Shown: in pieces, positions 53,827-63,946 of the stretch
Position numbering within the stretch: the first letter of the stretch is position 1
Layout: each line of letters opens with the position of its first letter
Source of the DNA: Rhizobium sp. CCGE531
GTDB lineage: Bacteria > Pseudomonadota > Alphaproteobacteria > Rhizobiales > Rhizobiaceae
DNA length: 64,000 nucleotides
Assembly (NCBI RefSeq): GCF_003627795.1
Contig: NZ_CP032685.1
Span: 1,302,001-1,366,000 of the forward strand
Direction: 5' to 3'
Notes under the pieces: generated by a model
Seen by the model: the letters and a program-made list of their open reading frames with translations, nothing else
The model's database searches: none
Told to the model about the DNA's origin: nothing
Program-made: the position numbers and the translations under genes

Positions 53827-54827
53827 GTCCGCGCCTCCCTGCCACGGGCAACATAGGCGGCGGCCGTACCGTAAATGCCCTTGGGCGCGAAGAGAACGAC
53901 GAGGATCAGCAAGGCTCCGACGATCGTCAGCCAGTGGAAGGGATTGGCGGCGGAGACGTAATCCTCGAACAGCATGAAGATCAGCGTGCCGGCAAGCGCG
54001 CCGAACAGTGATCCGGTGCCGCCGAGCACGAGCATGACCAGCGCCTCGGCCGATTGCGTGAAGGACAGGCTGTCGAGGCCGACGACCTGCGTCGAAATCG
54101 CACTCAGCGCACCGCCGATGCCAGCAACGGCGCCGGAAATCACATACATCTTGATCAGTGCCATCTTTGGCGAGGCACCCATGGCGCGGATGCGCAGCGG
54201 GTCCTGCCGGATACCGCGGCAGAGCATGCCGAAGGGCGAACGCACGAGGAATCGTAAGAGCACAAGCACGATCAGCAGCAGCGCCACGCCATAGATGTAG
54301 GCCGTATGCCCGTAGAGATCGAACTCGAACATGCCGAACAACGGATCGGCTGAAATGCCCGACAATCCGTCGCTGCCGCCTGTCCAGCTCGATGCCTTGT
54401 TGGCGAATTCATGGAAGAGATAGACCAGCGCGATCGACAGCACGAGTTGCGGCAGCCCGTGCGCTCTGAGGATGACGACGGAGCAGACCAATCCGGCAAG
54501 CGCACCGCCGACAACACCGGCAAGCGTCATCAGCAGCGGATCGTTGATGCCGTAATGGGCCGATGCGATGCCCGCCGCATAGGCGCCCGCACCAAACAGC
54601 GCCGCATGACCAAGGGTTGCGACGCCGCAATAGCCGGTGACGAGATCGAGCGAGAGAACAAGAAGCGCAATCGCAATCAGACGGGTCAGGAGAGCGAGGT
54701 TGTCCGGAAACAGCAGGTAGCCGACGGCGGCCACAACGACGATGACCACAACCGCGATCAGATCCTGCCCGAATGTACGATGTCTGGTCACGGTCGCGGC
54801 CGCCTCTCTTTGAAGGGTCAACGCCAT
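53823..54827 (-). CDS. pcaV: Branched-chain-type ABC transporter permease, LivM family (PcaV-like)
   Basis: The 334-residue protein has eight to nine hydrophobic segments with the LivM signatures YCGVATLGHAALFGAGAYAAGI and GMLCRGIRQDPLRIRAMGASPKMALIKMYVISGAVAGIGGAL. The N-terminal tail has a short Arg-rich cytoplasmic lead. It is separated from the LivH-type gene by one base, and its stop overlaps the LivG-type start. With that partner it forms the channel for the aromatic acid carried by the binding protein. Confidence 0.85.
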   Translation of the reverse strand: MALTLQREAAATVTRHRTFGQDLIAVVVIVVVAAVGYLLFPDNLALLTRLIAIALLVLSLDLVTGYCGVATLGHAALFGAGAYAAGIASAHYGINDPLLMTLAGVVGGALAGLVCSVVILRAHGLPQLVLSIALVYLFHEFANKASSWTGGSDGLSGISADPLFGMFEFDLYGHTAYIYGVALLLIVLVLLRFLVRSPFGMLCRGIRQDPLRIRAMGASPKMALIKMYVISGAVAGIGGALSAISTQVVGLDSLSFTQSAEALVMLVLGGTGSLFGALAGTLIFMLFEDYVSAANPFHWLTIVGALLILVVLFAPKGIYGTAAAYVARGREART

Positions 54828-54828
54828 G

Positions 54829-55692
54829 CTACTTCATTCTCCCTGCAAAGCCGCGCGGGAAGACGCAGATGATGGCAATGACGGCCAGATAGAAGAAGAA
54901 TTCCCCATATTCCGGCATGAGATAACGGCCCGTCGTATCGATGCAGCCAAGGATGAGACAGGCAAGCAGCGCGCCGGAGATCGAGCCGGCACCGCCGACG
55001 GAGACGACGACGAGGAAGGTCACCATGTAGCGCAGCGCATAATAGGGTTCGACCGGCAGGAGCTCGGCCCCCACGACGCCGCCGAAGGCGGCAAGCCCGA
55101 CGGCAATGGCGAAGCTGACCGCATAGACGATTTCCGTTCTGACGCCTAGTGCGGCGGCCATCGGGGCATTGTCGACGGAGGCGCGCAACTTCACGCCGAA
55201 TGTGGTCTTTTCGATCAGGTACCAGAGCGCCAGCGCAACCACCAGACCGCAGACGATCGCGAAGATCCGATGGGTGCCGATGGTCCGGAAGCCAAGATCG
55301 ACGGAGCCCTGCAGGCTGCCCGGCAAGGGTATGGTCTTCAACGTTGGGCCGAAGACATAGTTGGCAATGCCGATGATACAGAAGGTGATGCCGATCGTCA
55401 TCAGCACCTGCGTCAGTTCCGGCGCGCCGTAGATGCGCCGGTAGAGCAGCCGTTCGATCGGGATGGAAATGATGACTGTCCCGACCACTGCCAGCAGCAC
55501 GGCCACACCATAGCCCAAACCCAGATCGCGCGTCGCATAAGAGGCGATATAGCCACCGATCATGGCAAAAGCGCCATGGGCCAGATTGACGACGCGCATC
55601 AGCCCCATGGTGACGGAAAGGCCGATGGAGATGACGAACAGTACCATGCCGTAAGCGAGGGCATCGACTGCTATGCTGAGCACGGTTTGCAT
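54829..55692 (-). CDS. pcaN: Branched-chain-type ABC transporter permease, LivH family (PcaN-like)
   Basis: The 287-residue permease has the LivH motifs MGLMRVVNLAHGAFAMIGGYIASY and VGVKLRASVDNAPMAAALGVRTEIVYAVSFAIAVGLAAFGGVVGAEL. Its eight hydrophobic segments are typical. It begins 91 bp after the binding-protein gene, just beyond a strong stem-loop that probably sets the ratio between binding protein and channel transcripts. Confidence 0.85.
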   Translation of the reverse strand: MQTVLSIAVDALAYGMVLFVISIGLSVTMGLMRVVNLAHGAFAMIGGYIASYATRDLGLGYGVAVLLAVVGTVIISIPIERLLYRRIYGAPELTQVLMTIGITFCIIGIANYVFGPTLKTIPLPGSLQGSVDLGFRTIGTHRIFAIVCGLVVALALWYLIEKTTFGVKLRASVDNAPMAAALGVRTEIVYAVSFAIAVGLAAFGGVVGAELLPVEPYYALRYMVTFLVVVSVGGAGSISGALLACLILGCIDTTGRYLMPEYGEFFFYLAVIAIICVFPRGFAGRMK

Positions 55693-55732
55693 TGAAATCG
55701 CTGGTCCGGTTGTTATTGCGCAGCTGCTGCCA

Positions 55733-55770
55733 TCAAACGCCTGAACGAAAACTTCCGCTCAGGCGTTTGA
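55733..55770 (-). terminator. Stem-loop between binding-protein and permease genes
   Basis: A perfect 12-bp stem, TCAAACGCCTGA with TCAGGCGTTTGA, has a 14-base loop. It lies 13 bp past the binding-protein stop and before the LivH-type start. It acts as a likely partial terminator or a 3' stabiliser giving excess binding protein; there is no long T-run. Confidence 0.75.
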
Positions 55771-55783
55771 AGCTCAGGAGCGC

Positions 55784-56956
55784 TTACTTCGCGGCGGCAA
55801 GACCGGGATCGCCCTGCTTCTCGAAGGTCTGGATTTCCTTGTTGTAGTATTTGCCGTCATCACCCTTGGCGACTTCGCGCAGATAGATGTTCTGCGTGAT
55901 ATGCCGGCTTTCCGCATCGATTGTCACCGGACCGCGCGGGCTAACCCAGGACAGGCCCTTCACGGCATCGACTGCCTTCTGCGCGTCCTGCTTGCCGCCG
56001 GTCGCCTCGATCATCTTGTAGATGACATGCATGCCGTCGAAGGCACCGACGGCGGGGAAGGTCAGCTCGGCGGGATTGCCGATCGCCTTGCCGGCGGCCG
56101 CGACGAAAGCCTTGTTTTCGGGCGAGTCATGCGACACCGCATAGTGGAAGGTCGTCTGCATGCCGAGTGCGGCGTCGCCGAGCGCCGGCAAATCGGATTC
56201 CTGCGTCAGGTCGCCCGGCGCGAACAGCTTGATGCCGGCGGACTTCAGGCCGTTTTCATTATAGGCCTTGACGAAGCCGAGCGTCGTCGGGCCGGACGGC
56301 AGGAAGGCGAAGACCCCTTGCGCGCCGGAATCCTTGATGCGCTGCATGATCGGGCTGAAATCATTGGTCGAGAGCGGCATGCGGATCGCCTGCACCACTT
56401 CACCGCCCTGCTTCTCGAAGCCGGCCTTGAAGGCATTTTCGGCATCGACGCCAGGACCATAGTCGCTGACGACGGAGATGACCTTCTTCACGCCGGCATC
56501 ATAGGCGACCTTGGCGATCGGCGTCGAAGTCTGCCATGTGGTGAAGGAAGTGCGCACCACGAACGGGCTCTTGGTGACGATCGCAGAAGTCGCGGCATTG
56601 AAGATCACCATCGGCACATTGGCCTGCTTCAAGATCGGCGTCACGGCCATCGCGTCCGGCGTGAAGTAGAAGCCGGCGAGATACTGGACATGCTCCTTGA
56701 CGACCAGTTCCTGGGCCAGCGCCTTCGACTGAGCGGGATCGGCCTGTGGCACGTCGCGGTAGATCACCTCCACCTCGTCATTGCCGACCTTCTTGCCATT
56801 GACAGCCATATAGGCGTCGATGCCGGCCTTGAAATTCTTACCCTGCAGCGCGAACGGGCCGGAAAACGGACCGACGACCCCGACCTTGATGGTGTCGGCA
56901 TAGGCAGCGCCGCCAAGAGCAACGGCCGCGATGGCGGCCAAGACAAACCGTTTCAT
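55784..56956 (-). CDS. pcaM: Branched-chain-type ABC substrate-binding protein (PcaM-like)
   Basis: The 390-residue protein has a Sec signal (KRFVLAAIAAVALGGAAYA) and a family 6 (LivK-like) body: IKVGVVGPFSGPFALQGKNFKAGIDAYMAV, VKKVISVVSDYGPGVDAENAFKAGFEKQGGEVV, and AFDGMHVIYKMIEATGGKQD. GGAGGAG lies seven bases upstream of the ATG, and a longer frame start is not supported. Position next to pcaB and a PcaQ-box-like site at 57070 argue for protocatechuate or 4-hydroxybenzoate as ligand, as for S. meliloti PcaM. The ligand was not tested here. Confidence 0.85.
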   Translation of the reverse strand: MKRFVLAAIAAVALGGAAYADTIKVGVVGPFSGPFALQGKNFKAGIDAYMAVNGKKVGNDEVEVIYRDVPQADPAQSKALAQELVVKEHVQYLAGFYFTPDAMAVTPILKQANVPMVIFNAATSAIVTKSPFVVRTSFTTWQTSTPIAKVAYDAGVKKVISVVSDYGPGVDAENAFKAGFEKQGGEVVQAIRMPLSTNDFSPIMQRIKDSGAQGVFAFLPSGPTTLGFVKAYNENGLKSAGIKLFAPGDLTQESDLPALGDAALGMQTTFHYAVSHDSPENKAFVAAAGKAIGNPAELTFPAVGAFDGMHVIYKMIEATGGKQDAQKAVDAVKGLSWVSPRGPVTIDAESRHITQNIYLREVAKGDDGKYYNKEIQTFEKQGDPGLAAAK

Positions 56957-57069
56957 TTTTTCTCCTCCCGGCAGCCATTTCTTGTGCCGCCCTTGATCAT
57001 CTAAAATGCTGATCACCGCCAATTTCTCATAGGAAATGGTGATGTAAAATGAAATAAAACCTTCTATCC

Positions 57070-57085
57070 ATGCCTATCTGGTTAT
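57070..57085. promoter_or_regulatory. Candidate PcaQ box before the transporter operon
   Basis: ATGCCT-ATCT-GGTTAT has the right half-site and spacing of the PcaQ box (ATAACC-N4-GGTTA-type). The left half-site matches only partly. It lies about 114 bp before the binding-protein start. Confidence 0.45.
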
Positions 57086-57101
57086 GAATAGCGCGAATAT
57101 C

Positions 57102-58154
57102 CTACTCCGCTGCCGTTCCCAGACGCTTGATCATGCCGGTGAGTTGCAGGGCATGACGCAGCGACGCCGCCGTCGCCACCACCATGGGCGGCAACAGCAA
57201 CCATTCCAATGTCCATGCAGCCCCGGAGCGTTCCTGCTCGTGCACGAGCGATTGATGAATGCCCGAAAGCTGCACCGCATTGAAGCGGGCAAGCGTGACC
57301 AGCGTTTCGGCCGCAACCGGATTCTGCTTGTGCGGCATGGCCGAGGAGCCACCGCCACCGCCAAGCTCGATCTCATCGCCGGCCTGCGCCAGAAGTGCTG
57401 TATCCTGACCGATCTTGCCGAGACTGCCCGAGATCATGGACAAGAGCCCGGCGAGCTCGGCAATGCGGCCTCGCTGGCTTTGCCATTGCGGCTCGTCCGT
57501 CAGACCCAGCGCCTGTGCCAGCGAGCCCCTGATTTCGGCCGCCTTCGGCCCGAATTTTTCCAGCGTGCCCGCCGCACCGCCGAACTGCAGCGGGAAAGTC
57601 TCCTGCGTCAGCCGGTCGCGATACTGATCGAGCGGATGGCGCCATGCCCGCAGCCGATCGGACACGGTAATCGCGATCGCCGCCTGCATCCGGGTGCGGC
57701 CCATCAGTCTGTTCGAGCCGAAACGATCCTCCAGTTTGGAGAGAGCGGACGACACGGCGAAGAGACGGCCTCCAAGGATAAAGGCCGCAGCCTTCAGCCG
57801 CAGCATCAGGCTGGTGTCGATGACGTCCTGGCTGGTGGCGCCGAAATGGACATGGCTGCCCGCATCCCCGTCGACCGCCTTGCGCAGCTGCCGGACAAGC
57901 TCCGGCACGACGACGCCGTCCGACGCCGCTGCCGTCTTCAGACTCTGCAGATCGGGCTCGAAACCGGTGCAGACTTCAGCGATGCGCGTGGCCGCCGCCT
58001 GCGGGATCACGCCGTGCTGCGCCTCGACCTTGGCAAGAGCAGCTTCGAAAGAGAGCATGGCGCGAATATCGGCGCTGGCGGAGAAATATCCTGCAACCTC
58101 CTCGTCACCGAGGAGACCGGACAGGAAAGGATGATCGAAGGGAGAGACGCTCAT
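57102..58154 (-). CDS. pcaB: 3-carboxy-cis,cis-muconate cycloisomerase
   Basis: The 350-residue enzyme belongs to the fumarase/argininosuccinate lyase superfamily and carries the signature GGGGGSSAMPHKQNPVAAETLV; HFGATSQDVIDTSLMLRLK is the second conserved block. PcaB converts 3-carboxymuconate, the PcaHG product, to 4-carboxymuconolactone. It is slightly shorter than the 450-residue pseudomonad enzyme but normal for rhizobia. It follows pcaG after 3 bp in the order pcaDCHGB and is the last enzyme gene before the transporter genes. Confidence 0.95.
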   Translation of the reverse strand: MSVSPFDHPFLSGLLGDEEVAGYFSASADIRAMLSFEAALAKVEAQHGVIPQAAATRIAEVCTGFEPDLQSLKTAAASDGVVVPELVRQLRKAVDGDAGSHVHFGATSQDVIDTSLMLRLKAAAFILGGRLFAVSSALSKLEDRFGSNRLMGRTRMQAAIAITVSDRLRAWRHPLDQYRDRLTQETFPLQFGGAAGTLEKFGPKAAEIRGSLAQALGLTDEPQWQSQRGRIAELAGLLSMISGSLGKIGQDTALLAQAGDEIELGGGGGSSAMPHKQNPVAAETLVTLARFNAVQLSGIHQSLVHEQERSGAAWTLEWLLLPPMVVATAASLRHALQLTGMIKRLGTAAE

Positions 58155-58157
58155 GGC

Positions 58158-58772
58158 CTATATATCGAGGAAAACCGTTTCCTTGTCGCCCTGCAAATGG
58201 ATGTCGAAGGTGTAGACGGAGCCCTCCTTCGCGGCAATCAGCGTTGCGAGGCGATCCCTGTGTTCGATGCGCGCAAGCAAGGGGTCTTCGGCATTGGCCT
58301 CGGTCTCTTCCGGGAAATACATGCGCGTGTGCAGGCCGATATTGATGCCGCGCGCCACGATCCAGACAGTGATGTGCGGCGCCATCTCGCGGCCGTCCTT
58401 GAAGGGGACACGACCGGGCTTGATCGTCCCGAAACGGAAAACGCCGTCGGTCGAGCTGGTCGGGCAACGCCCCCAGCCGGTAAAATTCGGGTCGGCCGTG
58501 CCACGCAGTTCCGACGGGCTGTTGTAAAGCCCGGCGCTGTCGGCCTGCCAGATCTCGAGGACGGCATCCTTGACCGGCGCTCCCGCGCCATCGATCACTC
58601 TTCCCGTCACCGTGATGTGCTCGCCGAGCGTCTTGTCGTTGACCATGACGGAGCCGAGATCGGTTTCGTAGACGCCGCCGATCTCGCTGTAGTTCGGCGT
58701 CAGGCCGATATGAACGTAAGGCCCTGCCGTCTGCGACGGCGTTTCCTTGAGATAACCGAGATCCTGTACCAT
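58158..58772 (-). CDS. pcaG: Protocatechuate 3,4-dioxygenase alpha subunit
   Basis: The 204-residue alpha chain has TPSQTAGPYVHIGLTP, ITVTGRVIDGAGAPVKDAVLEIWQADSAGLYN, and GRCPTSSTDGVFRFGTIKPG. The alpha chain shares the fold of PcaH but not its iron ligands. With PcaH it forms the intradiol dioxygenase that opens the protocatechuate ring. GGAGGGCAATTG precedes the ATG, which overlaps the pcaH stop (TGATG), so the subunits are coupled for equal synthesis. Confidence 0.95.
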   Translation of the reverse strand: MVQDLGYLKETPSQTAGPYVHIGLTPNYSEIGGVYETDLGSVMVNDKTLGEHITVTGRVIDGAGAPVKDAVLEIWQADSAGLYNSPSELRGTADPNFTGWGRCPTSSTDGVFRFGTIKPGRVPFKDGREMAPHITVWIVARGINIGLHTRMYFPEETEANAEDPLLARIEHRDRLATLIAAKEGSVYTFDIHLQGDKETVFLDI

Positions 58773-59521
58773 CAATTGCCCTCCAGCCGGTTTTCGAACA
58801 GCGTCGAGCGGCGACCGCGCAGCACGATATCGAATTTATAGGCGCGGGCATCCATCGGGATCGTGTTGCCCCAGTCGAGCGGCGCAATCAGCTGCTCGAT
58901 CGCCTGTTTGTCGGGGATCGTGCCGACGATCGGACATTTCCAGATCATCGGATCGCCCTCGAAATACATTTGCGTGATCAACCGCTGCGCAAAACCATGG
59001 CCGAAGACGGAGAAGTGAATATGCGCGGGGCGCCAGTCGTTGACGCCGTTCGGCCAGGGATAGGCGCCGGGGCGGATAGTGCGGAAGGCATAGTGCCCCT
59101 CGTTATCGCTGATGGCTCGGCCGCAGCCGCCGAAATTCGGGTCGATGGCGGCAAGATAGGTTTCCTTCTTGTGGCGATAGCGCCCACCGGCATTGGCCTG
59201 CCAGAATTCGAGGAGGACACCTGGCACCGGTCGGCCGCGCTCGTCGAGCACGCGGCCATGCACGATGATCCGCTCGCCGATGGCGCTCTCGCCCGGCTTG
59301 GCGAAATTGTGGATCAGGTCGTTGTCGAGCTCATTCAGTATCGAATGACCGAAGACCGGCCCGGTGATCTCGGAGATGGTGCCGTCGAGAGAGAGCAATG
59401 CGCGCTGCGGCGAGCGCAGCACGGAGGTCTTGTATCCCGGCGCAAAAGCCGGCGGATGCCAGGCGCGGTCCCTGGCGAAAAAGGCGCCGGTTTCAGGCTT
59501 GCTGTTGCTTCCCTTGGACAT
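58772..59521 (-). CDS. pcaH: Protocatechuate 3,4-dioxygenase beta subunit
   Basis: The 249-residue catalytic chain carries the non-heme iron ligands: a Tyr in GGRYRHKKE, a Tyr in RPGAYPW, and two His in [12 protein letters not shown], in line with the Tyr-Tyr-His-His site of known Pca[13 protein letters not shown] is the intradiol family block. It begins 12 bp after pcaC and is coupled to pcaG. The full set of ligands predicts an active enzyme. Confidence 0.95.
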   Translation of the reverse strand: MSKGSNSKPETGAFFARDRAWHPPAFAPGYKTSVLRSPQRALLSLDGTISEITGPVFGHSILNELDNDLIHNFAKPGESAIGERIIVHGRVLDERGRPVPGVLLEFWQANAGGRYRHKKETYLAAIDPNFGGCGRAISDNEGHYAFRTIRPGAYPWPNGVNDWRPAHIHFSVFGHGFAQRLITQMYFEGDPMIWKCPIVGTIPDKQAIEQLIAPLDWGNTIPMDARAYKFDIVLRGRRSTLFENRLEGN

Positions 59522-59533
59522 GTCTGCCTCGCT

Positions 59534-59938
59534 TCATGCCGCCTGTTCGGCGTCCATCTGTTCGAAAACCTGCTTGGCGATCTTGATCGCGTGGTTGGCG
59601 GCCGGCACACCGGCATAGATCGCCACATGCAGAAGCGCCTCGCAGATATCGTCGCGTGTTGCGCCGGTGTTGCGCGTGGCGCGCACATGCATGGCCACTT
59701 CATCATCCTGGCCGAGCGCGGCGAGCAGGGCAATGGTCACGATGGACCGTTCACGCAAGCTCAGCGTCGGGCGCGACCAGACATGCCCCCAGGCCGCTTC
59801 GGTGATCAGCTCCTGAAAGGGTTGATCGAACTCGGTCGACCCCTGCTGGGCGCGATCGACATGGCTGTCGCCGAGCACGGCGCGGCGTGTCGCCATGCCC
59901 TGCAGATAGCGCTCGGACGGCATGGTGGGGTCATTCAT
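59534..59938 (-). CDS. pcaC: 4-carboxymuconolactone decarboxylase
   Basis: The 134-residue protein belongs to the carboxymuconolactone decarboxylase (AhpD-like) family: WGHVWSRPTLSLRERSIVTIALLAALGQDDEVAMHVRATRNTGATRDDICEALLHVAIYAGVPAANHA. The conserved Glu in DDE and His in AMHVRA are present. It decarboxylates 4-carboxymuconolactone to the beta-ketoadipate enol-lactone. It is separate from PcaD here, not fused as in some actinobacteria. Its ATG overlaps the pcaD stop. Confidence 0.95.
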   Translation of the reverse strand: MNDPTMPSERYLQGMATRRAVLGDSHVDRAQQGSTEFDQPFQELITEAAWGHVWSRPTLSLRERSIVTIALLAALGQDDEVAMHVRATRNTGATRDDICEALLHVAIYAGVPAANHAIKIAKQVFEQMDAEQAA

Positions 59939-60744
59939 CAGGCTTGTTCTCCACGCAGGACGACGTCGATGAAGGCACGGATGACTTCGGTCAACGCCTC
60001 GGGTTGTTCGACGCAGGGGATATGGCCGGCGTCCTTGATCACTTCATAACGCGCATTCGGAATGAGCTTTGCCGTCGAAAGCACCAGCTCGGGCGGGGTG
60101 GAGCCATCCTGATCGCCGACGATGCAGATGGTGGGCACCGCGATCTTGGCCGCAGCCTCGGTCAGGTCGGCATCGCGAAGCGCGGCGCAAGTGGCGACGT
60201 AACCTGCGACCGGCTGGCGGATCAGCATGTTGCAATAGCCTGCGAAGGCGATGTTTTCCGGGCGGCGGAAGGCGGGCGTGAACCAGCGCTCCATGATGGC
60301 ATCGACGATGGATTCGATGCCCTCAGCCTCGACCTGCGCGATGCGGGCATTCCAGCTCTCGGCCGTGCCGATCTTGTGGGCGGTGTCGCAGAGGATTAGC
60401 GCCCGCACCAGATCCGGGCGGCGCTGATAGAGCGACTGCGCGACCAGCCCGCCGACCGACAGTCCGCAGATAATGGCATTCTTGACCGAGAGGAAATCGA
60501 GCAAGCCGGCAAGGTCGGTAGCATGATCCTCGATGGAATAGGGCATTTGGCCGAGACCGGAGAGGCCATGGCCACGCTTGTCATAGAGCACGATGGGAAA
60601 ATCACCGGCAAGCCGCACGATCACATCCCGCCAGATCCGGAAATCGGTACCGAGCGAATTGGCAAAGACAAGAACCGGCTTGTCGGCCGGACCGCCAATG
60701 ATCTGATAGTGGATCGTGACGTCGTTGATGCGGGCAAACTGCAC
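59938..60744 (-). CDS. pcaD: 3-oxoadipate enol-lactonase
   Basis: The 268-residue alpha/beta hydrolase has the catalytic Ser in ICGLSVGGLVAQSL, the oxyanion segment VFANSLGTDFRIWRDV, a late Asp in CIVGDQDGSTPPE, and His in KDAGHIPCVEQPE. It hydrolyses the enol-lactone to beta-ketoadipate. I start at the GTG that follows AGGAGATTTCCA; ATG starts upstream would run through the promoter and the PcaQ box. It is the first gene of the operon. Confidence 0.93.
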   Translation of the reverse strand: MQFARINDVTIHYQIIGGPADKPVLVFANSLGTDFRIWRDVIVRLAGDFPIVLYDKRGHGLSGLGQMPYSIEDHATDLAGLLDFLSVKNAIICGLSVGGLVAQSLYQRRPDLVRALILCDTAHKIGTAESWNARIAQVEAEGIESIVDAIMERWFTPAFRRPENIAFAGYCNMLIRQPVAGYVATCAALRDADLTEAAAKIAVPTICIVGDQDGSTPPELVLSTAKLIPNARYEVIKDAGHIPCVEQPEALTEVIRAFIDVVLRGEQA

Positions 60745-60814
60745 TGGAAATCTCCTCGGACGCGAGATTGGATGTATAATCCGGTTAGGTAAAATGATAT
60801 TTCTTTGCTCTACG

Positions 60815-60830
60815 ATAACTCCAGGGTTAT
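60815..60830. promoter_or_regulatory. PcaQ box between pcaQ and pcaD
   Basis: ATAACT-CCAG-GGTTAT is an inverted repeat that matches the S. meliloti PcaQ site (ATAACC-N4-GGTTAA type, from literature) except for one base in the left half and the last base. It lies 70 bp before pcaD and 8 bp before the pcaQ ATG, so it fits activation of pcaD and autoregulation of pcaQ. Confidence 0.8.
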
Positions 60831-60838
60831 GAGTGAGC

Positions 60839-61765
60839 ATGCTCGACGCACGCATCAAGTTCCGCCATCTACAGACCTTTGTCGAGGTTGCGCGCCAGAA
60901 AAGCGTGATCAAGGCGGCTGGCCTGCTGAATATCAGCCAGCCGGCGGTGACCAAGACGATCCGCGAGCTGGAAGAGGCGCTCGGCGTCGCCGTCTTCGAA
61001 CGCGACGGGCGCGGCATCCGCATCACCCGCTACGGCGAAGTCTTTCTCCGCCATGCGGGTGCTGCACTTACGGCCCTCAGACAGGGCCTCGATTCCGTAT
61101 CGCAGGAGCGTTCCGGCGAAGCGCCGCCGATCCGCGTCGGCGCGCTGCCGACAGTTTCCACACGGATCATGCCGCGGGCGATGGACTTGTTTCTCAAGGA
61201 GGAGACCTGGAGCCGCATCAAGATCGTCACCGGCGAGAACGCCGTGCTTCTGGAGCAGCTGCGCATCGGCGATCTCGATCTCGTCGTCGGCCGATTGGCG
61301 AGCCCCGACAAGATGACGGGCTTTTCCTTCGAGCACCTCTATTCCGAACAGGTGGTCTTCGCCGTCAGGGCCGGCCATCCCTTGCTCTCCGACAGGCAAT
61401 CGCTGTTTGCCGATCTCAACCGCTACACGATCCTGATGCCGACGCGCGGCTCGATCATCCGGCCCTTTGTCGAGAGCTTTCTGATCGCCAACGGCGCCGG
61501 CGGACTGCCCAACCAGATCGAAACCGTTTCCGACTCTTTCGGCCGCGCTTTCGTGCGATCGAGCGACGCCATCTGGATCATCTCGGCCGGCGTCGTTGCC
61601 GGTGATGTCGATGACGGGCTGCTGGCACTCCTGCCGATCGACACCAGCGAGACGAAAGGACCGGTGGGGTTGACTGTTCGCACCGACGCCATCCCCACCC
61701 TTCCCCTGTCGATCCTGATGCAGACGATCCGGGAAACGGCGAGCGAGGTTGCCGGCAAGCTCTAA
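60839..61765 (+). CDS. pcaQ: LysR-type regulator of the pca operon
   Basis: The 308-residue LysR protein begins LDARIKFRHLQTFVEVARQKS, characteristic of PcaQ, and has the helix-turn-helix SVIKAAGLLNISQPAVTKTIRELEEALG with the linker VAVFERDGRG. The C-terminal effector domain includes IRVGALPTVSTRIMPRAMDLF. It is divergent from pcaD with a PcaQ box between. The known co-inducer in relatives is beta-carboxymuconolactone. GTG at 60833 is an alternative start. It ends 7 bp from the convergent pobA stop. Confidence 0.93.
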   Translation: MLDARIKFRHLQTFVEVARQKSVIKAAGLLNISQPAVTKTIRELEEALGVAVFERDGRGIRITRYGEVFLRHAGAALTALRQGLDSVSQERSGEAPPIRVGALPTVSTRIMPRAMDLFLKEETWSRIKIVTGENAVLLEQLRIGDLDLVVGRLASPDKMTGFSFEHLYSEQVVFAVRAGHPLLSDRQSLFADLNRYTILMPTRGSIIRPFVESFLIANGAGGLPNQIETVSDSFGRAFVRSSDAIWIISAGVVAGDVDDGLLALLPIDTSETKGPVGLTVRTDAIPTLPLSILMQTIRETASEVAGKL

Positions 61766-61772
61766 ATTCCGT

Positions 61773-62972
<1,200 letters not shown>

Positions 62973-63058
62973 TCAAGTCTCTCCGGCGCACGGTCAATCC
63001 GCAATGGACATTTCGGCCATGAAATTGCACAAATCGAACATAGCGAGGGAGGAGAGCC

Positions 63059-63946
63059 GTGACGAAGACTGTGCCGACCTATGAGCTCTACGGCGAAAAT
63101 ACCGGCCGAAAGCCGGATTTCTGGCTGCATTGCGAGACGATTCCCTCCCGCAGCAGCCTTCATCATTGGGAGATCCGCCCGCACCGGCATGAGAGCTTCT
63201 TTCAGATCTTGTACATAGATGCCGGATCCGGCGACGCCGTCTTTGACGGAATTCCCCACGCCATTACGCCGCCGGCCGTCATTACCGTGCCGCCACGCGT
63301 CAATCACGGCTTCCGGTTTTCGCGCGATATAGACGGCTTCGTCATCACGGTGCTGATCTCGCATCTGAAGGCATCTCCGGGCGATCGCAGCCGGCTCGGC
63401 GCATGGCTTGCCGATCCGCATCTGACCTTGCTCGATATGGCCAACGAAGATGCGGCTCATGTCGCCGGCACACTGAAACGCCTGGGCGAAGAATTTGCCA
63501 GCCATCGCAATGGCCGCAACGATCTGCTCGATGCCTATCTGACGTCGGCCTTGCTGCTGACGGCTCGGATCGCTCAGAAAGCCGATGAAGGATCAAGCGC
63601 GGGCGATGAGGGTGAGCGCCGGATGGAGATGCTGCAGGGCCTCATCCAGCGCCACTTCCGTTCGCACAAGCCGGCTGCCTTCTATGCCGAAAGCCTCGGC
63701 ATCTCGCCGGCCCATCTCAGCCGCATCGTGCGCAGCCGGACAGGGCACGGTGCGCACGAGCTGATCACCCGCAAGCTGCTCGACGAGGCCAAGCGCGAAT
63801 TGGTCTTTACCTTCGCGACCGTTCAGGAAATCAGCTATCGCCTGGGCTTTGCCGACCCCGCCTATTTCTCCCGCTTCTTCGTCAAGCAGACCGGCCAGAC
63901 ACCTCGCGCCTGGCGCATCGAAGAGCGGGAGAGACTTGGGATGTGA
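63059..63946 (+). CDS. pobR: AraC-type activator of pobA
   Basis: The 295-residue protein has an N-terminal cupin-like sensing domain (SSLHHWEIRPHRHESFFQILYIDAG) and a C-terminal AraC DNA-binding domain (KPAAFYAESLGISPAHLSRIVRSRTGHG, then TVQEISYRLGFADPAYFSRFFVKQTGQTPRAWR). The context fits the rhizobial AraC-type PobR that responds to 4-hydroxybenzoate. The start is GTG with GGAGGAGA upstream. The 113-bp region to pobA holds both promoters; no clear direct repeat could be assigned. Confidence 0.9.
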   Translation: MTKTVPTYELYGENTGRKPDFWLHCETIPSRSSLHHWEIRPHRHESFFQILYIDAGSGDAVFDGIPHAITPPAVITVPPRVNHGFRFSRDIDGFVITVLISHLKASPGDRSRLGAWLADPHLTLLDMANEDAAHVAGTLKRLGEEFASHRNGRNDLLDAYLTSALLLTARIAQKADEGSSAGDEGERRMEMLQGLIQRHFRSHKPAAFYAESLGISPAHLSRIVRSRTGHGAHELITRKLLDEAKRELVFTFATVQEISYRLGFADPAYFSRFFVKQTGQTPRAWRIEERERLGM

